Assembly: GCF_001881565.1 (NCBI RefSeq)
Contig: NZ_MPDJ01000001.1
Span: 1,717,594-1,781,593 of the forward strand
DNA: 64,000 bases
DNA from: Eisenbergiella tayi
Lineage (GTDB): Bacteria; Bacillota; Clostridia; Lachnospirales; Lachnospiraceae
Direction: 5' to 3'
Shown: piece after piece, positions 35,591 to 44,596 of the stretch
How positions within the stretch are numbered: position 1 is the stretch's first letter
Layout of the letters: each line of letters opens with the position of its first letter
Made by a program: the position numbers and the translations under genes
The notes under the pieces: model-generated
Told to the model about the DNA's origin: nothing
The model's database searches: none
Seen by the model: only the letters and a program-made list of their open reading frames with translations

Positions 35591-36040
35591 TTAGGAAACT
35601 TCAATTTTAATGACCGCTTTCCGTACATGGGTACAGTCTCCGTTGATACAACTGGGCTTGTGGTATTCCATGGGGAAAAAGACAGTAAACCTTCCATTGC
35701 CCAGAGTTCCGGTACAGGTGGGAGTTCCGGTCATAAGACCGCAATCCCTTTCCTCACTGTATTCCTCTGCGGTTTCACCGGAAAGAGTACATTCCCAATA
35801 TTCACCTCCGGTTATGTTAATCTGTAAGTCTGCATATTTTTTGTGATATTCAAAGGTGGCACCCTCTGCCTCACGCAAATCTGCCTCCATGACATTGACG
35901 AAAACGTGGTCGCCGTCAATCACGGTTTTTCCATCGGGGAGTGTGCTTAAATCTGTTTTCAGCAAAAAGTCAATCGCTGTGTCCAGATAGGGCTGCATCC
36001 CGCGATAGAGGGTTATGTGTTTGATAGAATCTGCAATCAT
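35591..36040 (-). CDS. YhcH/YjgK/YiaL family protein (NanQ-like sialic-acid anomerase)
   Basis: 149 residues with the DUF386 pattern: VFVNVMEADLREAEGATFEYHKKYADLQINI, CGLMTGTPTC and FTVFFPMEYHKPSC with conserved His/Glu metal ligands. The E. coli member YhcH (NanQ) opens or interconverts sialic-acid anomers, and the position next to nanA fits. Ends in HVRKAVIKIEV as usual. Confidence 0.85.
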   Translation of the reverse strand: MIADSIKHITLYRGMQPYLDTAIDFLLKTDLSTLPDGKTVIDGDHVFVNVMEADLREAEGATFEYHKKYADLQINITGGEYWECTLSGETAEEYSEERDCGLMTGTPTCTGTLGNGRFTVFFPMEYHKPSCINGDCTHVRKAVIKIEVS

Positions 36041-36054
36041 AGTATTTCCTCGGA

Positions 36055-36984
36055 TTAAAGTTCAGCGATCGCTGCCTCAATCATTTTCTGTGCCTCTACA
36101 ACAACAGCCTCATCCTCCGGTGCCAGAGGAGCGAGAGGAAGTCTTACGCTGCCAAGCTCCAGACCGTACATTCTGTGGAGGATTTCCTTCATTACGGCAT
36201 ACAGATTACCCTTTGCCTCGCACATTTTGTAGATGATAGCATCAGCCTTGTACTGGATTTTCATGGCATCCGCAAAATTGTTCTCACGAATCAGCTTATC
36301 CATGGTTACGAACAGCTCCGGCATAACCGCATAGGTTCCACCGATTCCGCCGTCAGCACCGATAGCGCGTCCGGAAACAAACTGCTCATCGGGGCCGTTG
36401 AACACTACGAATCCATTTTCGCCACGCTGATGTACACCCTCTGCCTTGAACAGCTGGATATCCTGAGTGGGCATGGAAGAGTTCTTAACAGCGATAACGT
36501 TGGGGTTTTTCAGCATTTCTTTTAATAAATTCATGGATAAAGCGGTGCCTGCCAGCTGAGGAATGTTATAAATAACGAAATCCAGATCAGGTGCAGCAGC
36601 ACTCATAGCGTTCCAATATTCTGCGATGGCATATTCCGGTAAGTGGAAGTAAATGGGAGGGATGGATGCGATGGCATCAGCACCAACGCTCTGGGCATGG
36701 GCAGCCAGCTCCACGCTGTCTGCGGTGTTGTTACAGCCTACATGAGCAATGACGGTAAGCTTTCCCTTTGCCTCCTCCATAACAGCTTCCAGGACTTTTT
36801 TGCGCTCATCCACGTGCTGGTAAATGCACTCGCCGGAAGAACCGCCCACATACACACCCTTCACACCTTTGGAAATCAGATGGCGGGTTAAAGCCTTTAC
36901 ACCTTCTACAGAAATATTTCCATCTTTGTCATAGCAGGCATAAAATGCCGGGATGACGCCTTGATACTTTGTAATGTCTTTCAT
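36055..36984 (-). CDS. nanA: N-acetylneuraminate lyase
   Basis: 309 residues, DapA/NAL family. GVYVGGSSGECIYQ is the carboxylate-binding motif, IYNIPQLAGTALS holds the catalytic Tyr and VIAVKNSS the Schiff-base Lys. Splits Neu5Ac into ManNAc and pyruvate in the cytoplasm. Length is normal, and it lies 14 bases before yhcH. Confidence 0.93.
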   Translation of the reverse strand: MKDITKYQGVIPAFYACYDKDGNISVEGVKALTRHLISKGVKGVYVGGSSGECIYQHVDERKKVLEAVMEEAKGKLTVIAHVGCNNTADSVELAAHAQSVGADAIASIPPIYFHLPEYAIAEYWNAMSAAAPDLDFVIYNIPQLAGTALSMNLLKEMLKNPNVIAVKNSSMPTQDIQLFKAEGVHQRGENGFVVFNGPDEQFVSGRAIGADGGIGGTYAVMPELFVTMDKLIRENNFADAMKIQYKADAIIYKMCEAKGNLYAVMKEILHRMYGLELGSVRLPLAPLAPEDEAVVVEAQKMIEAAIAEL

Positions 36985-37040
36985 TTATTTTGCCTCATTT
37001 CCACGCCTTCAACGGCGCATATCCTTCTATATAGAAATAA

Positions 37041-37976
37041 TTAACCCTTTACAGCTCCCATTGCAATACCCTTTGTAAAGTATTTCTGGAAAATCAGGAA
37101 TACGATGATGATAGGTACAGCGGCCAGAGCAGCACCTGCCATAATCAGACCGAAGTCCGTAGCGTTCTCTGCCTGTAACTTCGCGATACCAAGGGAGATG
37201 GTCAGGTTGCTTGTGCTGGATAACATAATTAACTGCATGAAGTAATCGTTCCAGCTGTTGATGAAGGTAAAGATAGCCAGCGCACCGATACCGGGCTTAA
37301 TCATAGGTACAATGATTCGGACAAAGGTCTTTGCCTCACTTGCACCATCAATGGATGCTGCCTCAATCATCTCGGAAGGAACACCCTCGGAGAACTGTTT
37401 CATCAGAAACACACCGAAAGGCCAGCCAACGATGGGGAATACAACTGCCCAGATGGTATTGTACAGATCTAAATTGGACATTTCACGCAGCAGGGGGACT
37501 AAGATAACCTGTTTCGGTAAAGCCATTGCACATACAATCATGGTGAACAGGAACTGACGTCCTACGAATCTTTTCTTTGCCAGAGCGTATCCAGCCATGG
37601 AAGCAGTGATACAGGTAAGAATCATGGACAGTACAGCCATTACCACAGTGTTGATTAACCAACGGATTGCAGCGGGCACGGAGGGACCGGATACAATCAG
37701 TTTCAAGTCGCTGCTGCCGGTAAACAGGCTGCTGAAGGGGATGGTAAACTGGAACAGCGGTGCAGTCTGACGGCTGAACAGCTTCTGGTAGTTTGCCAGA
37801 GTCCACTCCTGGGGCCACCAAATCGGGGTAGTAGAGTTGATAGCTGCGTTGGTTTTAAAGGAACCTGTAATAATCCAGTATAACGGGAAGGTAAATAAAA
37901 CCGCTAAAATGGCAATGATGATAATACTGATAATTCTATAGACAGAAGGATGATTTAATTTTTTCTCTTTTTTCAT
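37041..37976 (-). CDS. ABC sugar permease, MalG type
   Basis: 311 residues with six membrane helices. The permease loop is EMIEAASIDGASEAKTFVRIIVPMIKPG. By position it imports sialic acid together with the second permease and the lipoprotein. The ATPase is not in the operon; such systems use a shared MsmX-type ATPase encoded elsewhere. It follows the MalF-type gene by 14 bases. Confidence 0.9.
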   Translation of the reverse strand: MKKEKKLNHPSVYRIISIIIIAILAVLFTFPLYWIITGSFKTNAAINSTTPIWWPQEWTLANYQKLFSRQTAPLFQFTIPFSSLFTGSSDLKLIVSGPSVPAAIRWLINTVVMAVLSMILTCITASMAGYALAKKRFVGRQFLFTMIVCAMALPKQVILVPLLREMSNLDLYNTIWAVVFPIVGWPFGVFLMKQFSEGVPSEMIEAASIDGASEAKTFVRIIVPMIKPGIGALAIFTFINSWNDYFMQLIMLSSTSNLTISLGIAKLQAENATDFGLIMAGAALAAVPIIIVFLIFQKYFTKGIAMGAVKG

Positions 37977-37990
37977 TTTCTCTCCTCCTT

Positions 37991-38911
37991 CTAATCGTTG
38001 CTGTTTCCGAGTTTAAACTGTATAGCGGAAAGGATAGCAATCATGATGGCAAGAACAACGCCCATTGCATCGCCGTAACCGTAACGGTACAGTTTAAATG
38101 CAGAATAGTAAATGTAGTACATGATAGTGTCGGTGCTGTGATTCGGTCCGCCGGATGTCAGCAGCTGAATCAGTGCGAAACACTGGAAACTGTTAATGGT
38201 AGTAATAACGAGAATATATAAAGTGGTCGGCATAATCTGCGGCCATTTAACTTTCCAGAAAGCCTGAAATCTGGTGGCGCCGTCTACATTGGCAGCCTCG
38301 ACCAGAGATGCGTCCACGTTGCCGAGGGCAGATACATATAAGACAATGGGCTGACCTACGGAAGTGGTAAGCAGGATGATAATGATGCAGGCAAGGGCAT
38401 AACGCTCGTCACCCAGCCAGTTAATGTTCTTTTCGATAAGACCGGTAGTAGTCCCTAAGTAATTGAAAATTCCGTAGTAGTTGTTAAACATCCACTTCCA
38501 TACAACGGTAACGGCTACGGAACCGGTTACAACAGGAAGATAGAAGATGATTCGGAATAAAGAAGTTGCCCATCCCTTTAAATCTACAATAATAGAAGAT
38601 ACCCACAGGGAAAAAGCACCGGTAATCGGAACGGAAACGACAACAATAATGAAGGTGTTTTTCAACGCTCCGAGGAAAACTTTGTCTTGGAATAACTCTT
38701 TATAGTTGGCAAATCCAACAAATACATCTTTGGCGTTCATAGTGGAGTCAAAGAAGCTGGTCCACACGCATAAAACGATGGGGTAGATAACGAATCCCAG
38801 GAAGAAGATTAAGCTGGGGAGCAGAAAAAGGTATGCGGCAGTCGTCTCCTTACGCACTAATACACGGCTGCGTTTTGATGGTTTCACTGCTGATTTCACG
38901 GAAAGCACCAT
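37991..38911 (-). CDS. ABC sugar permease, MalF type
   Basis: 306 residues from the ATG at 38911 (MVLSVKSAVKPSKRSR). A longer frame to 38992 is rejected because it would be read through the hairpin at 38935-38972. Six helices, with the EAA loop DASLVEAANVDGATRFQAFWKVKWPQI. A partner of the MalG-type permease in the putative SAT2-like sialic-acid importer. Confidence 0.88.
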   Translation of the reverse strand: MVLSVKSAVKPSKRSRVLVRKETTAAYLFLLPSLIFFLGFVIYPIVLCVWTSFFDSTMNAKDVFVGFANYKELFQDKVFLGALKNTFIIVVVSVPITGAFSLWVSSIIVDLKGWATSLFRIIFYLPVVTGSVAVTVVWKWMFNNYYGIFNYLGTTTGLIEKNINWLGDERYALACIIIILLTTSVGQPIVLYVSALGNVDASLVEAANVDGATRFQAFWKVKWPQIMPTTLYILVITTINSFQCFALIQLLTSGGPNHSTDTIMYYIYYSAFKLYRYGYGDAMGVVLAIMIAILSAIQFKLGNSND

Positions 38912-38934
38912 CCTTTCAGTTACTTTTTTTGATA

Positions 38935-38972
38935 AGAAAACCCTCCTCCGGAAATCCTGAGGAGGGTTTTCT
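38935..38972 (-). terminator. Strong intra-operon hairpin between binding protein and permeases
   Basis: Fourteen-pair stem AGAAAACCCTCCTC/GAGGAGGGTTTTCT with a ten-base loop. On the minus strand the stem ends in GGGTTTTCTT. Such hairpins reduce readthrough to the permeases and stabilise the upstream mRNA, so that the binding protein is made in excess. Confidence 0.75.
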
Positions 38973-39004
38973 GGTATAGTTATAGGGTTCAACTAGTTGT
39001 AGAC

Positions 39005-40426
39005 TTATTGAGCTGCTGCTGCTGCGTTTGCAGTAGAAACGAACTCATCAACTGCAGTCTGAACATCTGCGCCGCTGCCAACCTGCTGAAGCATATTCCA
39101 CCATGCGGTACGAGCCTCGGTCCAGCCGGGAGTTACCTGATAGTAGTCACCAAGGAACTGCATCAGTTTGCTGTACTCCTGCATGGTAGGAACATCGTTG
39201 TAAAGACCGGTTAAATCTGTGCCTTCAACGGTGTCACGTACAGGGAAGTAGGTGGAGGACAGAACTGCATCAGCGGTTCCATCTGCGCTGTCAGCCATGT
39301 ATTTGATGAACAGTTTGGATGCTGCGATTCTATCGGCATCGCCGTTATCGAATACACCAAAGCCCCAGATACCACCACAGAGCTGTGTAGCATCAGCCTT
39401 CTCAGCGGGGAAAGCCATGAATACGATTTCGTCGCCGTTGTTGGTCAGACCGGCATCGTTGTTATCGGAGTTTAACTGCTGTGCAATGTTCCAGCAGAAA
39501 GCTACATTTAAAACGCCCTGACGGAACAGGTTGATTTCATCACCACCGGCGATGGAGGCATCGAAAGCGATTTTTCCATCGGTATCAGCCAGTGCCTGGA
39601 TTGCTTTTACGTTCTCTGCGGAATCAGCGGTATATTTGGTGTGTAAATCATCGGTAAAGGTACCGCCGTACAGGTTGTTAATCAGAGCTCTTGTACCCTG
39701 GTCACCACCCTGTCCACTACAGTAAACAGCACCTACAGTAGAACCGGTATGAGCGTAAACAGCATCGATTGCCTTAAAGAAATCTTCGGTTGTCCATGTA
39801 TGGGAATCTTCATCAACATACTGCATTGCGCCGGCAGCCTCAAATACAGTTTTGTTGATTGCCATACAGTGAGCGGTCATACACAGAGGATACTCATAAA
39901 CCGCACCCTCTTTTGTCATGCAGGCAGCTAATACGGAGCCGTAAATCTCGGACTGGTCTTCGTCATCCATAATGTCGGATAAGTCAACCATCAGTCCCTT
40001 AGCACCCCAGTTAGCAACCAGACGCTCAGGTCCTTCCATTACAAGGTCGGGAGCCTGCCCACCTTCGATTGCGGTGTTGACCTGGTCATCACCGTTGGTG
40101 TAGTCCAGATACTCAACGGTTACGTTGATGTTGGGATATTTTGCATTGAAACTGGTGATCAGGGAATCAACAGTTGCGGAATCGCCCCATTTACCAATAG
40201 GATAAGTCCATAAGGTAATGTTAGCGGAAAGATCGGTGTTGTCTTCCTCAGCAACTTCAGTCTCAACAGCAGCAGTCTCGGTCTCAGCGGGAGCTGCGGT
40301 TTCTTTAGTTTCAGTGGTGGAAGTAGACTGGCTGCTTCCGGTGCTTTCTACAGTTGTGCCACAGCCTGCCAGTAAGCTGACAGCCATTGCACTTGTCAGT
40401 AAAGCTGCAATTACTTTCTTTTTCAT
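39005..40426 (-). CDS. ABC solute-binding lipoprotein of the sialic-acid transporter
   Basis: 473 residues from ATG 40426 with AAGGAGAG before it. Lipoprotein signal with lipobox LLAGC (residues about 18-22), then a Ser/Thr/Glu-rich linker and a family 1 extracellular binding fold (NITLWTYPIGKWGDSATVDSL, NVTVEYLDYTNGDDQVNTAIEGG, PDLVMEGPERLVANWG). It is anchored outside the membrane. Sialic-acid specificity is inferred from the operon. First gene of the nan transcript. Confidence 0.9.
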   Translation of the reverse strand: MKKKVIAALLTSAMAVSLLAGCGTTVESTGSSQSTSTTETKETAAPAETETAAVETEVAEEDNTDLSANITLWTYPIGKWGDSATVDSLITSFNAKYPNINVTVEYLDYTNGDDQVNTAIEGGQAPDLVMEGPERLVANWGAKGLMVDLSDIMDDEDQSEIYGSVLAACMTKEGAVYEYPLCMTAHCMAINKTVFEAAGAMQYVDEDSHTWTTEDFFKAIDAVYAHTGSTVGAVYCSGQGGDQGTRALINNLYGGTFTDDLHTKYTADSAENVKAIQALADTDGKIAFDASIAGGDEINLFRQGVLNVAFCWNIAQQLNSDNNDAGLTNNGDEIVFMAFPAEKADATQLCGGIWGFGVFDNGDADRIAASKLFIKYMADSADGTADAVLSSTYFPVRDTVEGTDLTGLYNDVPTMQEYSKLMQFLGDYYQVTPGWTEARTAWWNMLQQVGSGADVQTAVDEFVSTANAAAAAQ

Positions 40427-40467
40427 ATTCTCTCTCCTTTTTATCAAGTATTTGTTAGAGTAATTTC

Positions 40468-40496
40468 ATTTTAGAAAATATTTTTCATCTTGTCTA
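40468..40496 (-). promoter_or_regulatory. nan operon promoter with operator in its spacer
   Basis: -35 TAGACA (40496-40491), 17-base spacer, -10 TAAAAT (40473-40468). The spacer contains the near-palindrome GAAAAATATTTTC (40486-40474, minus strand). Its exact reverse complement recurs at 40640. A repressor bound in the spacer would block polymerase, as expected for an RpiR-type regulator. Confidence 0.7.
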
Positions 40497-40639
40497 TGGC
40501 AGTAGTGTATATGTTTTTAAATAAAAATTTGTTAGAGTTGCACAAAGTAATGAAGAAAAAATGTTCGATACCAAACAAGTAGTTGAAATCGGGGAAAAGG
40601 ATTTGCAAAGTCATGTGCTTTCCTGGATTTTATTGGCGT

Positions 40640-40652
40640 GAAAAATATTTTC
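40640..40652 (+). promoter_or_regulatory. Second RpiR-type operator copy
   Basis: GAAAAATATTTTC, flanked by GCGT and GC, 112 bases before the rpiR start. It equals the minus-strand sequence of the operator in the nan promoter. The surrounding 40427-40763 is very A/T-rich and otherwise empty. Confidence 0.6.
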
Positions 40653-40763
40653 GCAAATATAGATTCTGCTTGCAAACACTGTCATTTTGATTTATTCTTT
40701 CTATATAAATAGAAGGAATTTTTCAAAATAAAAAGAGAAAGTATTTCAAAAAGGGTATTTACT

Positions 40764-40927
40764 ATGGTAAACAAGAACTTCTGGGATTTGTTACGGGAAA
40801 AACAGGGCACCCTGACAAAGTCCGGCACGATTATTGCTGACTACCTCACCAGACACGCGGAGGAGGCACAGTTTCTTTCCATATCATCGCTGGCAAAAGA
40901 GTGTAATATGGCAGAGGCTACTATTTC
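40764..40927 (+). pseudogene. N-terminal fragment of an RpiR-family regulator
   Basis: About 54 codons match the RpiR helix-turn-helix: MVNKNFWDLLREKQ, GTIIADYLTRHAEEAQFLSISSLAKECNMAEATIS. The recognition helix is cut after ATIS and the sugar-binding SIS domain is absent; intact proteins have about 280 residues. The frame then continues antisense through the SMI1 gene to 40988. It was probably NanR for the divergent operon. Loss of effector and half of the DNA-binding part should leave the operon without this control. Confidence 0.85.
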
Positions 40928-43900
40928 TCCACAGAGGGAGCAGCTCTTTTCCCGTCCGATTCCGAAAATGCCGGTGATGGCCACATGATCATCTGACCAA
41001 CAGGTAGGCTCATCGCAGGGATAGCAGGTGTTCACCGGAATGCCGCCGTTGTGCTGCTTCATCAGCCAGATGTAGGCGGCGGGCAGCTTGTAGCCCAGTT
41101 CCTCCTCCACGCTGGCAATCAGCTCATCGGAAGGCGGATCACTGACATATTCTTTCAGTGCATACCAATTATCATCCCAGAAGTTGGTGAGGTCGAAACC
41201 CTCAAATGGGGTATCACCGGGCACGAATTTGGCCTTCTTCTTCCGGCTGCGCTGGCGTTTCCGGATCTCCGCCTTACACTCCCGAATTACCGCCGGGGCA
41301 TTTTCATCCTCCGGGTCCAGCTCTGCCCACCGCTGGGCGTAGGGAATGGCCTTTTCCTCCTGACCATAGAGATACTGATAGCCGTAGGCCATCCGCATAT
41401 TCCACTCCGCCTTGTCCTGACCTTCCTCCCGGACGGACTCCAGCACCTCAATGGCCCTCTGGAGGGCTTTGTCTCTCTTGAATTTCAAAGTACCCTCATC
41501 ATGGTCCCCGATGATGGCGTAGTTCTCCAGCGCCCGTGCCAGGGCGTAGGCGGTGCGATAGTTCCTCCAGTCCTCTGGGATGGCATTGAGTGCCTGGATG
41601 CAGCGGGTGTACTCGTCCTCGTCGTTCCACTGCTCCAGCTGAGCGAAGAATGCTTCGGCGTCCTGTTGGGTATAAGGAATATAGTCCATGCCCGTAAGCG
41701 TTTCATCCAACTCGTCATCCTGATTTTCAGTTTCTGTCCCATCATCTTGTTGCTTTAGAGGTACAGAACCGGCTTCACGGCGGAAGGTGTGGAAGATGGC
41801 CCATGGGATATCCGTGCCTTCAAAGAACTCTTTCGCCATGTTCAGCGCCTCTCGGATGTCCCAGGCGATGAAGTCCACATAGCCACAGTAGAGGCCGGTG
41901 GCCCCGCCGATGAGGGCGAGCATCTCCGATCCGTCCACGGTGGTGAACAATTCCTCCAGCTTGTCCCGGAAGTCGAAAATCTTTTCCGATCCTTCCTCCT
42001 CCCGCAAGGTATCCAGGGGATAGCAGAAAAAGCCCGCTACCGCTCCGTCGGCATGGAGATCGTCCATAAAGTCGTTGTCGGCATTCAGATAGCCGTTGAT
42101 GAGCGGCACACAGCAGGTGGAACCGGCCATTACATCCAGCCGCCAATCGGCGTTGGGGTCTTCATTGGGTTTCATTTCGTAGCCAAGATAGCTCTCCAGA
42201 TAGGCCTCCGGATCGGTGGAGAGCTCCAGGCCCTGCTCCCGCAGTTTGTCGGGCAGCTGGGACAGGAGGAAGGACGGCTCTGCCTTGGGTTCCTCCAGCA
42301 CATCAAAACTGTCTATGTATCTCATGTGGGGGATCTCGCCCAGTATCTGATCGGTGAGGGTGGTGAGCATCCACCAGACTCGGCCTTCCGCCTCCCGGAG
42401 CATAGGCAGCAGCTTTTCACAGTAGGCGGAGATGTTGAAACTGTTTTCGCCCTGTTCCTCCAGCCAGATCTGCACATCCTCACCGGAGATGTCCCAGCTG
42501 TCGTCGGTACGCAGGCCGATATTCTGGGAGGGCTGACGGCCCACAAGGATGTTCCAGTGCTCCAGCACCTCCTTTGGGGCGTGTTTCTGGAAGTAGACCA
42601 GCTCAAACAGCTTGACCTTATTACCCTCCGGGGTGAGGATCAGCTCATGCTTTTCGCCATTGAAGCCCAGCTCGAAGGAAATTTCATCAAAAACCAGATT
42701 CAGGGTGTCCTCCATTTGGGCCACGAGTTCTGCGCCGCGGGTATGATCTTTGTCCTCATCCATCATCTGGCGCAATTCTGCTTCCATCTCGGCAAAGGTT
42801 TCCCACCAGTTCTCTGTCCGCTCTCGGAAGCACTCCCAGAACTGCGGCAGAGAAATACCCTGCTTGCACCGGTCGATAAACTCTTTGGTGTCATCGTCAC
42901 CAGGGCGGACTTCCAATGCCTTTTCAAAATATCGCAGAGCCCGGCCCTCCTGATCCAGATAAAAGTAGGAGTAACCCATGCGGAAGTTCCAGTAATAATC
43001 GTCCTCGAAGTATTCCTCATGGGGCTTTAGCAGAGCGAGGGCCTTTTTGAGCATTTCTTTGCAAGTTGGCTTATGTGGGTCTGCCAGATTGTTATAGGCA
43101 CGGGCTAACTCACTGTCCATCTCAGGGGTACGCTCCTCGGCGGGGATGGCCTCCAGCGCATCAATAATTTTATGTTGTTTGCTCTCCTCATGCCACTTCT
43201 GGCACTGCTTCAAAATGTCCATATCAGGGTCCTCCTCGTCCTCATCCGGTTTCCAGTCTTTGATCTGCTGGAACACACCGTTCTCATCCCGCTCAAAGGC
43301 GCAGGGGGCGGGGGTGTTCAGCAGAGAAATGATGTCGGGATCGTCGTTGCAAATTGTGTTCAGCTTGTAAATCCCGGCATTGTTGGGGTCGTCCATGTAC
43401 TCATCGCTCTCGTCACCGGCAGTGAAGCGCCAGCCGCTGTCCCAGTTACCGTCTGGAATCTCACGATAGCAGTAACCCACCTTGCGGCCCTCTACTGTGA
43501 TGCGGTTGGTGGCGATGCAGCCATCGGCACCCTTCCAGTCAGGGAGCAGAGATTTCACATCCTCCGCTTTCACATGGTAGTCCCGGTTGCGGCCAGCGGC
43601 CTCGTACAGTTCCTTCCGCAGCGCCTCCACATGATGTGCCATCTCCTGAATCTCCTCGTCGTCCATCATTTCATGGAGGTCATAGGTCAGGGGGGATTGG
43701 GCAAAGTCCGCCAGGGCCTTGTCCATGGCCTCGTGCTCCTCCGGCGTAGCAGTGATGCGGATACGGCGGATGGGGGTGTTGTACTCGTCCAGATCCTGAA
43801 GGTTTACACTGCCACTGACGCTGCACTCCAGCAGGATGGCGGCCAGGTCGGTGACCACATCAATGGCGAAGTGGAAGTCCATTTCCACGCCATCGGAATG

Positions 43901-44554
43901 TGTAAACTCCAGGTACTCCACGGTTTGGCGAAAGTCCCAGTTCTGCTTGTCCAGACCGATCTTGGCGAAAATCTCGCTGAGGGGGATCTCCTCCTTTTTC
44001 TGATCCTCTAAAAATGCCACAAGGTTCAGACTGTCATCGGAACCGCCAATAAAGTTGCCCCAGTATTTTTTGATATACATTTGTCGTGCCTCCTGTTCTG
44101 AATCCAGTCGATCAATGAGCTGATTCAAGTGTTCCAACCACGCAGGAGCGATCTCACCGCTATCCTCGTTCTTCCAAAGATCCATAATCTCACGGATGCC
44201 GTCCTCGTCCGGCACCTCGTTTTTGATGTCGGTGAGCTGCCGCAGCAGGAAAGCAAGTGCTTCTTTGGATGCTGTGAAACCGGTGACTTTATCCCATATA
44301 GCTTCTTCATGATCGTAGTCCAGCTTGCCGTTATCCTTCCATTGAAAATACAGCTCCGCCAGAGCCATCGCAGTATTGTCAAAGAGAAAGTCGATTTGTG
44401 AGAAGTCAGATCCCAGCATGACTTCCTCTTTCATCAGTTCAATCATCTCGCCCAGATCCATTACCGGATGCTCCGGTACATATTCATTTTTGAGGATGTC
44501 CAGTACATCCAGCCCTTCGTCACGCTCTAATGCTTTTATACCCCATGCTCCCAT
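40841..44554 (-). CDS. Giant polyimmunity protein (DUF4259, DUF2185/Imm33, TPR, SMI1/KNR4), C-terminus cut
   Basis: 1237 codons; about the last 27, antisense to the rpiR fragment, are not native. Domains: DUF4259 (1-140, MGAWGIKALERDEGLDVLD), an unknown domain (170-330), DUF2185/Imm33 (345-430, VGYCYREIPDGNWDSGWRF), TPR-like helices (450-570, YYWNFRMGYSYFYLDQEGRAL), a large unknown part (570-960), a second TPR-like copy (990-1100, EWNMRMAYGYQYLYGQEEKAI) and an SMI1/KNR4 domain (about 1110-1210) interrupted after REKSCSLCGE. SMI1/SUKH and Imm33 are immunity families against polymorphic toxins. Fusion of several in one chain is rare at this size. No toxin is adjacent. Confidence 0.75.
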   Translation of the reverse strand: MGAWGIKALERDEGLDVLDILKNEYVPEHPVMDLGEMIELMKEEVMLGSDFSQIDFLFDNTAMALAELYFQWKDNGKLDYDHEEAIWDKVTGFTASKEALAFLLRQLTDIKNEVPDEDGIREIMDLWKNEDSGEIAPAWLEHLNQLIDRLDSEQEARQMYIKKYWGNFIGGSDDSLNLVAFLEDQKKEEIPLSEIFAKIGLDKQNWDFRQTVEYLEFTHSDGVEMDFHFAIDVVTDLAAILLECSVSGSVNLQDLDEYNTPIRRIRITATPEEHEAMDKALADFAQSPLTYDLHEMMDDEEIQEMAHHVEALRKELYEAAGRNRDYHVKAEDVKSLLPDWKGADGCIATNRITVEGRKVGYCYREIPDGNWDSGWRFTAGDESDEYMDDPNNAGIYKLNTICNDDPDIISLLNTPAPCAFERDENGVFQQIKDWKPDEDEEDPDMDILKQCQKWHEESKQHKIIDALEAIPAEERTPEMDSELARAYNNLADPHKPTCKEMLKKALALLKPHEEYFEDDYYWNFRMGYSYFYLDQEGRALRYFEKALEVRPGDDDTKEFIDRCKQGISLPQFWECFRERTENWWETFAEMEAELRQMMDEDKDHTRGAELVAQMEDTLNLVFDEISFELGFNGEKHELILTPEGNKVKLFELVYFQKHAPKEVLEHWNILVGRQPSQNIGLRTDDSWDISGEDVQIWLEEQGENSFNISAYCEKLLPMLREAEGRVWWMLTTLTDQILGEIPHMRYIDSFDVLEEPKAEPSFLLSQLPDKLREQGLELSTDPEAYLESYLGYEMKPNEDPNADWRLDVMAGSTCCVPLINGYLNADNDFMDDLHADGAVAGFFCYPLDTLREEEGSEKIFDFRDKLEELFTTVDGSEMLALIGGATGLYCGYVDFIAWDIREALNMAKEFFEGTDIPWAIFHTFRREAGSVPLKQQDDGTETENQDDELDETLTGMDYIPYTQQDAEAFFAQLEQWNDEDEYTRCIQALNAIPEDWRNYRTAYALARALENYAIIGDHDEGTLKFKRDKALQRAIEVLESVREEGQDKAEWNMRMAYGYQYLYGQEEKAIPYAQRWAELDPEDENAPAVIRECKAEIRKRQRSRKKKAKFVPGDTPFEGFDLTNFWDDNWYALKEYVSDPPSDELIASVEEELGYKLPAAYIWLMKQHNGGIPVNTCYPCDEPTCWSDDHVAITGIFGIGREKSCSLCGEIVASAILHSFASDDMERNCASSACLVR

Positions 44555-44596
44555 GTCGGCACCTCTCTTTCTTTATTTCGTATCAAGCTTCTATTG

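Noticed and set aside
38912..38992. Longer N-terminus of the MalF-type permease
   Set aside because: The extension is encoded by the hairpin that ends the binding-protein transcript; the ATG at 38911 gives the usual length.
41789..43030. Plus-strand open frame of 413 codons
   Set aside because: It is antisense to the giant immunity protein; no start signal and no recognisable domain.
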